In this document: positions 1 to 7,823 of the stretch, piece after piece
How the letters are laid out: each line of letters opens with the position of its first letter
Numbering within the stretch: the stretch's first letter is position 1
From: Calditerrivibrio sp.
GTDB lineage: Bacteria > Chrysiogenota > Deferribacteres > Deferribacterales > Calditerrivibrionaceae
Assembly (NCBI GenBank): GCA_020217115.1
Contig: JAIWOA010000041.1
Location: 1 to 19,576 of the forward strand
Length of the DNA: 19,576 bases
Direction: 5' to 3'
The notes under the pieces: generated by a model
Told to the model about the DNA's origin: nothing
Database searches by the model: none
Seen by the model: only the letters and a program-made list of their open reading frames with translations
Position numbers and translations under genes: made by a program

Positions 1-2727
1 GTGGTTATAACCGGAGTGAGTGGTTCAGGAAAATCTACACTTGCCTTTGATACTCTATATGCAGAGGGTCAGCGTAGGTATGTAGAGTCTTTGTCTGCCT
101 ATGCCAGACAGTTTCTTGAGCTTATGGAGAAGCCAGATGTAGATACGATAGAGTATCTATCACCGGCTATAAGTATAGAGCAGAAATCTATAAGCAAAAA
201 TCCAAGATCTACTGTTGGTACAATTACGGAGATTTACGATTATTTGAGGCTTTTGTTTGCAAGGGTTGGAGAGGTTTTTTGCCCTGTATGTGGAAAAAAA
301 GTTGAAAGCTATACCCCTCAGCAGATAACTGACATAGTTATGTCCTATCCAGAGGATACTAAAATTGAGATTTTGTCACCCATTATAAAAGGTAAAAAAG
401 GTGAGTTTAAACAGCTTTTTGCAAAGTTATTAAAGGATGGTTATGTTCGTGCATACGTAAATGGTGATTTAGTAAGGCTTGAGGATGAGATTAATCTGAA
501 TAAAAATCATAAACATAGCATATCTGTAGTGATAGATAGGATAAAGGTCCGAGATGATGTAAGAAGAAGATTAACAGACTCTATTGAAACCTCCTTAAAG
601 CTTTCAGATGGTCTGGTGGAGATATCCTTTGATGGGGATATAAAACTTTTTAGTGAAAAATTTGCATGCATGGATTGTAATGTGAGTATCCCCGAGATAG
701 AACCAAGAACTTTTTCGTTTAATAACCCATTTGGTGCATGTCCAGAATGTGAGGGACTTGGGGAAAAGCTTGTTTTCGATATAGATCTTTTAGTGCCAGA
801 CAAAAATAGATCTATCAAGGAGGGTGCAATTGCTCCATGGGGGAAGCTGGATAATTTCCATTCTATGAATACCATCATAGCACTTTCTGAACAATGTGGA
901 GTAGATGTAAACAAACCTTTTTATATGCTTGATGAAAAAAGTATAGATATTATTTTAAATGGTGCAGATATCCCACTCAAACTTTATACTTTCAAGGGTG
1001 ATCAGAGAATTGGCTATGAAAAAACTTTTAAAGGTGTTATTGGGGAATTGAAGGAGTTATTGCACTCCAGTAAATATGCAGATGTAGACAGGGCAAGACA
1101 GTATATGTCGAGTATGCCATGTGAAGTATGTAAAGGTGCAAGGTTAAGACCGCATAGCCTTTCTGTCAAGATAAATGGTCTTAATATATTTGAGATATCT
1201 TCCATGAATGTGGAAAATCTTATCCCTTTTTTTGAAAATGTTGAATTTAAAGGGTTTAAAAAAGAGATCGCTGATAAAATTATCCGTGAAATTATGCATA
1301 GATTAAAATTTTTAAAAAATGTTGGGATAGACTATGTCACCTTGTCTAGGAGTGCTATGACATTAAGTGGTGGTGAATCTCAAAGAATAAGACTTGCAAC
1401 CCAGGTGGGTTCTGGACTGACTGGTGTGTTGTATGTGCTTGATGAACCGAGTATAGGGTTGCATCAGAGGGACAACGATATGCTTATTTCTACACTAAAA
1501 AATCTAAGAGACATAGGGAATACAGTTATCGTTGTGGAGCATGATGAAGATACAATTAAAAATGCAGACGAAATTATCGATATGGGGCCCGGTGCTGGAG
1601 TGAAGGGAGGGGATCTGGTTTTTCAGGGGGATTACAATTCTCTTATAGAGTGCAGATGCTCATTAACTTCAGATTACCTCTCTGGAAGAAAAAAGATAGA
1701 AATTGGTAAGAGAAAGATGCCTGACGGAAGATTTATCGTTGTTAAAGGGGCAAAACAGAACAATCTCAAAAATATAGATGTAAGTTTTCCTATCGGACTT
1801 ATTACTGCTGTTACAGGGGTTAGCGGTTCTGGCAAATCTACTCTCGTAATGGATATCTTATATCATGCATTGAAGAGAAAATTGTTTGGCTCTTCCGGAA
1901 AACCTGGTTTGCATGATGATGTTTTGGGATATGAGTATATAGACAAAATTATAGATATTGACCAATCCCCTATAGGTAGGACCCCGAGATCCAATCCAGC
2001 AACTTATACTGGTGTGTTTAATGATATCCGTGAGATCATGGCACTTACACCTGAAGCAAAACTTAGGGGCTATAAACCTGGTAGATTTAGTTTTAATCTG
2101 AAAGGTGGTAGATGTGAAAAATGTCAAGGGGAAGGTTATATAAAGATAGAAATGCATTTTCTTCCAGACATGTATGTTAAATGTGATGATTGCCATGGCA
2201 AAAGGTATAATCGTGATACCCTTGATATACACTACAAGGGTAAAAATATTTCTGATATTCTGGAATTGACTGTTGATGAAGCCTACGAATTTTTTGAAAA
2301 TATTCCAAAACTTAATTTTAAATTGTCAGTCTTAAAAGATGTTGGATTAGGGTACATACATCTTGGACAGCCTGCTACAACTCTCTCTGGTGGTGAGGCT
2401 CAGAGAATAAAATTGGCTAAGGAGCTTATGAAAAGATCTACGGGGAAAACCCTTTATATATTTGATGAACCTACAACAGGGCTTCATTTTGATGATGTAA
2501 AAAAACTTATAGATATATTTAAAGCATTGTCAGATGCTGGTAATTCTGTTATAATAATAGAACATAATCTGGATGTTATAAAATGTGCAGATTATATTGT
2601 TGATCTTGGACCAGAAGGTGGGGATAGAGGTGGTGAAATAGTTTTTGCTGGAACTCCGGAGGAATGTTGCAAATGTGATGCTTCATTTACCGGCAAATAT
2701 CTAAAGGAGAAGCTTTATAATGTTTAA
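1..2727 (+). CDS. uvrA: UvrABC excinuclease subunit A (5' partial)
   Basis: UvrA is the ATP-driven DNA-damage sensor of nucleotide excision repair; it scans DNA as a dimer and loads UvrB. Two ABC ATPase modules are visible: Walker A GVSGSGKS at residues 5-12 and again at 606-613, with signatures LSGGESQR and LSGGEAQR, the latter followed by FDEPTTGLH. Zinc modules are present as CMDC...CPEC (from about residue 225) and CEKC...CDDC (from about 705). The leading GTG is not the real start. In full-length UvrA the first Walker A begins near residue 31, so about 26 codons lie upstream of the window. The C-terminus is complete. The stop overlaps the start of the amidase gene by 8 bp, which suggests co-transcription with the envelope genes. 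There is no sign of damage to the reading frame. Confidence 0.98.
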   Translation: MVITGVSGSGKSTLAFDTLYAEGQRRYVESLSAYARQFLELMEKPDVDTIEYLSPAISIEQKSISKNPRSTVGTITEIYDYLRLLFARVGEVFCPVCGKKVESYTPQQITDIVMSYPEDTKIEILSPIIKGKKGEFKQLFAKLLKDGYVRAYVNGDLVRLEDEINLNKNHKHSISVVIDRIKVRDDVRRRLTDSIETSLKLSDGLVEISFDGDIKLFSEKFACMDCNVSIPEIEPRTFSFNNPFGACPECEGLGEKLVFDIDLLVPDKNRSIKEGAIAPWGKLDNFHSMNTIIALSEQCGVDVNKPFYMLDEKSIDIILNGADIPLKLYTFKGDQRIGYEKTFKGVIGELKELLHSSKYADVDRARQYMSSMPCEVCKGARLRPHSLSVKINGLNIFEISSMNVENLIPFFENVEFKGFKKEIADKIIREIMHRLKFLKNVGIDYVTLSRSAMTLSGGESQRIRLATQVGSGLTGVLYVLDEPSIGLHQRDNDMLISTLKNLRDIGNTVIVVEHDEDTIKNADEIIDMGPGAGVKGGDLVFQGDYNSLIECRCSLTSDYLSGRKKIEIGKRKMPDGRFIVVKGAKQNNLKNIDVSFPIGLITAVTGVSGSGKSTLVMDILYHALKRKLFGSSGKPGLHDDVLGYEYIDKIIDIDQSPIGRTPRSNPATYTGVFNDIREIMALTPEAKLRGYKPGRFSFNLKGGRCEKCQGEGYIKIEMHFLPDMYVKCDDCHGKRYNRDTLDIHYKGKNISDILELTVDEAYEFFENIPKLNFKLSVLKDVGLGYIHLGQPATTLSGGEAQRIKLAKELMKRSTGKTLYIFDEPTTGLHFDDVKKLIDIFKALSDAGNSVIIIEHNLDVIKCADYIVDLGPEGGDRGGEIVFAGTPEECCKCDASFTGKYLKEKLYNV

Positions 2728-4447
2728 AAAAGTTTTATTGTTTATAGTGTTTACATTACTATCTGTTGCCTCTTTTGCATCCCTTCAGGATGATTTCAAT
2801 AGCAATTTAAAGGATTACAATTTTATAAAAAATTCGAAGAATGTTACCAGATTCTCCTACAAAATGGTGGGTGATAAATTTTACGATATTTATGAAAAAT
2901 CTCCAAAAACAAAGCTTGGAGAGGAATCTTTATATTATACAGCATATACCTTTTACAATTCCTATAAAAGGTTTAAAAATCTCTTAGATAGGGATGATGC
3001 CTTAAAATATTTCAGGCTACTCTCCAGCAATTTTAAATCTAATAGGGGAGCTGAAGCTTATTTGAAATCTGCTGAAATTTACCTTGAGATGAAGGATATC
3101 CCATCTGCTAAATTCTCCCTTGATTCGGTCATACATAAATATCCAAAGACCAAATACTATACTCAAGCCAAAAAGGAGCTTGCTGAAATTGAAAAGAAGT
3201 ATTCTGAACCTAAAGTCACCAGAGTAGTTGAAGCTAACAAAAATATCCAGAAGGAGCCAGATAAACAATCCCCTACAAATGACAATGAAAATGTAAAGAA
3301 CACAAATATAACTCCAGAAAAGAATGCTCCAAGAGTAGAGATAAAAAATGTCAAATATTGGAGTAATGAAGATTATACGAGGGTAGCAATAGAGCTTTCT
3401 GGTAACGCCCATTTTTATAAACACTGGCTTAGGGAAAATCCTGAATTCAACAAACCCCCAAGGCTTTTTGTTGATATATACAACTCTGTAATTAACCAGT
3501 CTGTACCAAAAACGATGGAGATCAACGATGGTCTATTAAAGGCTTTGAGATGGGGGATATATGAAAAAAATACAACAAGGGTTGTTTTAGATATAGATTC
3601 GGTGAACGATTTTACTGTGTTTTTGATGGAAAATCCCTACAGGATAATCATTGATGTCAGCAAAGATTCACTCTCAAAAAAAGTTAGTCAGAAGGTTAAA
3701 ACAGAGTCTAAAAAAGGTAAAGATGGTCAGATTATTCTCGATGAGGGAGGAGATAAACATACTCTTGCTTCTGTATTTGGTCTAAAGGTTAAGACAATAG
3801 TTTTAGATCCTGGTCATGGTGGTAAAGATCCGGGGGCTTCATACCATGGTATTATGGAAAAAGATATAAATCTTGATATAGCTTTGAGAGTCAAGAAACT
3901 TCTTAATAATTATGATTCTGCTCTTAAGGTTCTTTTAACAAGGGAGACAGATGTATTTGTACCCCTTGAAGAGAGGACAGCATTTGCCAATAAGAATAGA
4001 TCCGATATATTTGTTTCCATACATCAAAATGCAAGCAGAAATCAGGATGCAAGGGGTATTGAAACCTACGTACTTAATGTGACAAAGGATAAAGCAGCCC
4101 TTGCAGTTGCTGCCTTTGAGAATCAGGCTACAGAAAAATCTTTGTCTGATCTTCAAGGGATTTTAAAGGATATTATGCTTAACTCAAAATTGGAAGAGTC
4201 TTTAATGCTTGCAAATTTTGTTCAGAATGGGCTTGTATCAAAGACAAATGACAAATCACTTGGAGTAAAACAGGCGCCTTTTTACGTCCTTGTGGGTGCA
4301 AAGATGCCATCAATATTGATTGAATGTGGTTTTATATCAAATTCTGAAACAGCATATCTGTATACAACTGAGGAATACAAGGACAAGATGGCAGAGGGGA
4401 TATTTAAGGGACTTTTAAAATATATAGAACATTATAATGGTAAATAA
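2720..4447 (+). CDS. N-acetylmuramoyl-L-alanine amidase (TPR-AMIN-Amidase_3)
   Basis: Predicted periplasmic zinc amidase that cleaves the bond between MurNAc and L-Ala in peptidoglycan (AmiC/AmiA type). A signal peptide covers residues 1-20 (hydrophobic, ending SFAS). Residues ~22-160 look like TPR helices (for example AEAYLKSAEIYLEMKD). A Lys/Asn-rich linker follows to ~205, then an AMIN domain (~206-315), which in known amidases directs the enzyme to the division site or cell wall. The Amidase_3 domain runs from ~352 to the end. Zinc ligands are visible as His366 (DPGHGG), Glu380 (IMEKD) and His435 (SIHQN), with the catalytic Glu535 in IECGF. At 575 residues it is longer than E. coli AmiC because of the TPR part. 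The Shine-Dalgarno sequence AAAGGAGA lies 9 bases before the ATG, inside uvrA. The stop overlaps the TamB start by 11 bp. Confidence 0.95.
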   Translation: MFKKVLLFIVFTLLSVASFASLQDDFNSNLKDYNFIKNSKNVTRFSYKMVGDKFYDIYEKSPKTKLGEESLYYTAYTFYNSYKRFKNLLDRDDALKYFRLLSSNFKSNRGAEAYLKSAEIYLEMKDIPSAKFSLDSVIHKYPKTKYYTQAKKELAEIEKKYSEPKVTRVVEANKNIQKEPDKQSPTNDNENVKNTNITPEKNAPRVEIKNVKYWSNEDYTRVAIELSGNAHFYKHWLRENPEFNKPPRLFVDIYNSVINQSVPKTMEINDGLLKALRWGIYEKNTTRVVLDIDSVNDFTVFLMENPYRIIIDVSKDSLSKKVSQKVKTESKKGKDGQIILDEGGDKHTLASVFGLKVKTIVLDPGHGGKDPGASYHGIMEKDINLDIALRVKKLLNNYDSALKVLLTRETDVFVPLEERTAFANKNRSDIFVSIHQNASRNQDARGIETYVLNVTKDKAALAVAAFENQATEKSLSDLQGILKDIMLNSKLEESLMLANFVQNGLVSKTNDKSLGVKQAPFYVLVGAKMPSILIECGFISNSETAYLYTTEEYKDKMAEGIFKGLLKYIEHYNGK

Positions 4448-7400
4448 TGGCAAAAAAGTTCTTTTTTTAATCAAACTGTTAGCTGTTTTTTTTGTATTCA
4501 TAATATTGTTTTTTCTGTCCATTAATTTTTTTGTAAAAAAAAATCTCAATTACCTTCTTTCACGTTATGCTGGTTATAAAACTGTTGTTACCGAGGTAAG
4601 ATCACTATTTATACCATTTTACATAGATATAAAAATGTTAAATATCGAAATAGATTATGCAAATTTTGAGCTGCATGATCTTTATCTAAAATTTTACCCT
4701 TTAAACTATATTAAAGGAAAACCTTACCTTACCATCTCCAGCTCTAAAGTAAAGGGGAATATACCTGAAAGATTTTTCTATACCTGGTATGATATAGATT
4801 TAAGGAAAATGCTTAAAAAGGTTGATGTAGGTAACAGCGACATCTTGATTAACTACAAAGGGGTAGATCTTTCACTAAAATCAAGTCTGATATCCTACAA
4901 TTTGGGGGAGATCTCTATCCCCTATCTAAGTGGTATGGTAGTTAGAGATAAATTATCTGAAAAGTTTATCGGCAGAACTAAGATGAGATTAAACCCTGAT
5001 AGTTTAACAATAGAATATTTTGATATAAAAGGTGACGATTTTTTTATAGAGCTTTTACATGGTGAACGTAAATTATCTATGAATTCTGCTATTGTTAAAG
5101 GGTATTTTGGAAATAGAGTATTATCTATCATAAATAATAAATTTGATGGGAAGGTAAAATTTGATGGAATTATTGAAAACTATTCCATCAATCTAAAATT
5201 TCATTTGAATGTCAGGTATAAGCAAAGGTTCCCCTTTGATTTTTACCTTAAAACAGTGGGGGATATAAGAAAGGAATTGGCATTTAATACTGAAGGTTTG
5301 AAACATGATGGTTTAAATATAAGATGCTTTGGAAAGTATGCTGTAAAAGATAGGAAAATATCAGCTGATGCAGTATTTGATAGCTATCATATTATGAAAA
5401 CAGATAAATGGAATATTTCACTTAACAGATTTTCCCTTATATATTTTTTAAAAGGGTATGGGAGTTTTGCTACCATATTGAACAGTAACGAGAACTACAA
5501 TGTCAAAGGTGAGTTTTTATATGAAAAAGATGCTGAAAAAATAGTATTTAAATCATTGAAGCTGTCCTCTGATACAACGGATTTACATGGAACTGGTGAA
5601 TACGATTTTCAAAATTTCAATTTTACCTATGTGGCGAAACTCAACGGAAATAGAGATATGGAAAAAGGGATAAATGTAGATTACAAGGGTAACGTGGAGG
5701 GCTTGTTATCCTTCAGTAACGGAAAATTGGAGGTAAAAGGGAGATATAAAAGCAATGTTAGACAGAAGATCTATGGGATATATACAAAAGAATTAAGTGG
5801 TGATTATTTTGTGGATAATGATAGTGTAGATTTTACTACCTTTGGAATACTTGATAATGGTAGTCTGGAGGTAACAGGAGAGATTAATACTATCAATGGA
5901 GATGAAAAATATGCTCTGAAGATGAAAGAGACACCTTTCTATGAAATATTTAACTTTTTTGATTCAAAATCTGATATATCTTATCCGTTAGACGGTTATT
6001 TGTATGTAAATAAAAAAGGGGGGGATTACTCTGGTAATGGGGAGTTTTCTATAGTTAACTTTAAAATTAAGAACAATAGGGGCAGGATATCCTTTTTTAA
6101 TAGTAAACTAAATATAGATAGTCTGGAGATAGACAAGATATTTCTCAAAACCCCTTTTTACTTCGATTTTAAAAAAGATTTAGTCAGGGGTAATATAAGA
6201 ATAGATAGGGTATCATACCCAGATTTTCCAATACTTGACAGGATAGATCTTTCGATATCTGGTAAGATAGATAACCCGACAATTGATGGGAAATTCCAGT
6301 TAAGTTATAAGGATTTTTTAAAATTCAGAAGTATAAATGTCGATGGTGAACTTGAAAATATAAGTCTTTCCCACAGATCAGATGATTTAATTGCTGCTGC
6401 TAATATAAGAAAGCTAAGGGATCTGGAGATAGTTTTTAAATTAAAGGGTTATTCCTATGATAATATTAGTTTATCTGGGGATATTTATGCAATATCCAAA
6501 GATTTTAAGACTTTTTCAGGGGGGAGCGACAAAATTGAGTTTTTTTATAATAAAAAATATGTAGGGGCTTTTGAAAAGATCGAATTTAGAAATACAGGTG
6601 GGGATAGCAGGTTTAAAGTATCTGCAGATATTGACTCAAACTATATAAAAGGGGCAACATTGAAGATTGATGATATTAGTGATAAAGGGGTGAAAGGTTA
6701 TATAGATTTTGGGAATAGCAGAGGGGTATCTGGTGATTTTCTGACATTTAAAAGTATCTCTGGAATTGTTAATTTTTCATATGATTATCATGGTTACCCC
6801 TTATTGTACGGAACTGTCAACTCTATAATTGATCTAAAATATAGCGATATGAAGCTTAGATTGCCAGATAATCGTTTTACTATTGGTTTTAAAGGTTCTA
6901 ATTTTTATTTAGATCTTGCTGGTGCAGGTATAAAAGGTAAGCTTGATAGTAGATATTATTACAAAATCTCTGATATGACTGGTAGTATATCCTTCAGAGA
7001 TATATTTGTTGCAAATAGGGGTTTCTATGGGGCAATTGGAGGAGAATTATCCTTTAATGGAGGTGATAAGTTATTAACTGGAGATATTTTTTTAATAAAT
7101 TCAGTTTTTAGATATGAGAAATTTAGTAAAGTTAGCATGCAGAAGGGGAATAATTTAAAACTACCCTTTGATCTGGATCTGAAGATATATACAAAACAAC
7201 CTGTTAAAATAATTGATAGTTTGATAGATGCAAAATCCAATATATCATTAAAAATAAAGGGTGGTATCGATGGGGTAGTGGTAAATGGTGATATCAATCT
7301 CGTAGATGGCAGTTTCAAAATCGTTGACAGTAGATTTTATATAAATAAGGGTTTTATGAAGATTTATGAAGACAACAATATATTTGCATACCTTGAAGCA

Positions 7401-7823
7401 TCTGGAAGTGGTGATATGAAAAATGCAAAGATCATTGTACAGGGGTATTTACCAAACTACAACATAACAATATATGATAAAAATCTTAAGGGGGAGGGTA
7501 GATACAGCTCCAAAAATTCGGGTAGTGAGATGCTTTTAAGTCGTTTGATAAGTGATGATATTTTTAAAAATATCGTATCTGTTAGCAATAGTATATTTGG
7601 TATAAATAGAATAGGTATTGAACCTTCAGTTAACGGAGGAGTTTTTAAGATTGGGAGAAAGTTTAGTGATAGAACAGAGATTAATTACATTGCAGATATA
7701 AATTACTCAGATAACAATAAGGTTGCTGCTGAATACAGTCTGTTTGATTGGTTAAAAATCGGTATTTTTTCCAACTCTAAAGGAGGGGCAGGTGCAGGTT
7801 TTAATTTTAGCATTGATTATTAG
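4437..7823 (+). CDS. tamB: TamB/DUF490 family translocation and assembly module protein
   Basis: A large protein (1128 residues) anchored in the inner membrane by one N-terminal segment (about residues 8-30) and otherwise periplasmic. Its long run of short alternating hydrophobic/polar strands is typical of the beta-taco fold of AsmA/TamB bridge proteins. The C-terminal ~250 residues match the DUF490/TamB pattern: DLDLKIYTKQPVKI, GDINLVDGSFKI, a GYLPNYNITI strand, EMLLSRLISDD, then barrel-like strands ending FNFSIDY. Known relatives work with an Omp85 partner (TamA or BamA) in outer-membrane protein assembly or carry phospholipid across the periplasm. Here the next gene is an Omp85 protein overlapping by 32 bp, which supports the call. 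No good Shine-Dalgarno sequence precedes the ATG, so translation is probably coupled to the amidase. A run of nine A sits at 4535-4543 and one of seven G at 6018-6024; the frame is open across both. Confidence 0.9.
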   Translation: MVNNGKKVLFLIKLLAVFFVFIILFFLSINFFVKKNLNYLLSRYAGYKTVVTEVRSLFIPFYIDIKMLNIEIDYANFELHDLYLKFYPLNYIKGKPYLTISSSKVKGNIPERFFYTWYDIDLRKMLKKVDVGNSDILINYKGVDLSLKSSLISYNLGEISIPYLSGMVVRDKLSEKFIGRTKMRLNPDSLTIEYFDIKGDDFFIELLHGERKLSMNSAIVKGYFGNRVLSIINNKFDGKVKFDGIIENYSINLKFHLNVRYKQRFPFDFYLKTVGDIRKELAFNTEGLKHDGLNIRCFGKYAVKDRKISADAVFDSYHIMKTDKWNISLNRFSLIYFLKGYGSFATILNSNENYNVKGEFLYEKDAEKIVFKSLKLSSDTTDLHGTGEYDFQNFNFTYVAKLNGNRDMEKGINVDYKGNVEGLLSFSNGKLEVKGRYKSNVRQKIYGIYTKELSGDYFVDNDSVDFTTFGILDNGSLEVTGEINTINGDEKYALKMKETPFYEIFNFFDSKSDISYPLDGYLYVNKKGGDYSGNGEFSIVNFKIKNNRGRISFFNSKLNIDSLEIDKIFLKTPFYFDFKKDLVRGNIRIDRVSYPDFPILDRIDLSISGKIDNPTIDGKFQLSYKDFLKFRSINVDGELENISLSHRSDDLIAAANIRKLRDLEIVFKLKGYSYDNISLSGDIYAISKDFKTFSGGSDKIEFFYNKKYVGAFEKIEFRNTGGDSRFKVSADIDSNYIKGATLKIDDISDKGVKGYIDFGNSRGVSGDFLTFKSISGIVNFSYDYHGYPLLYGTVNSIIDLKYSDMKLRLPDNRFTIGFKGSNFYLDLAGAGIKGKLDSRYYYKISDMTGSISFRDIFVANRGFYGAIGGELSFNGGDKLLTGDIFLINSVFRYEKFSKVSMQKGNNLKLPFDLDLKIYTKQPVKIIDSLIDAKSNISLKIKGGIDGVVVNGDINLVDGSFKIVDSRFYINKGFMKIYEDNNIFAYLEASGSGDMKNAKIIVQGYLPNYNITIYDKNLKGEGRYSSKNSGSEMLLSRLISDDIFKNIVSVSNSIFGINRIGIEPSVNGGVFKIGRKFSDRTEINYIADINYSDNNKVAAEYSLFDWLKIGIFSNSKGGAGAGFNFSIDY
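7781..7786 (+). promoter_or_regulatory. Ribosome binding site that fixes the GTG start of the Omp85 gene
   Basis: AGGAGG lies inside the 3' end of the TamB gene, 5 bases before a GTG at 7792. The next residues read as a good signal peptide, so the GTG start is preferred although no ATG is nearby. Confidence 0.7.

Noticed and set aside
507..914. Open frame on the minus strand inside uvrA (135 codons)
   Set aside because: It lies wholly within a well-conserved uvrA coding region, and its product is low-complexity Ser/Leu/Ile with no recognisable domain.
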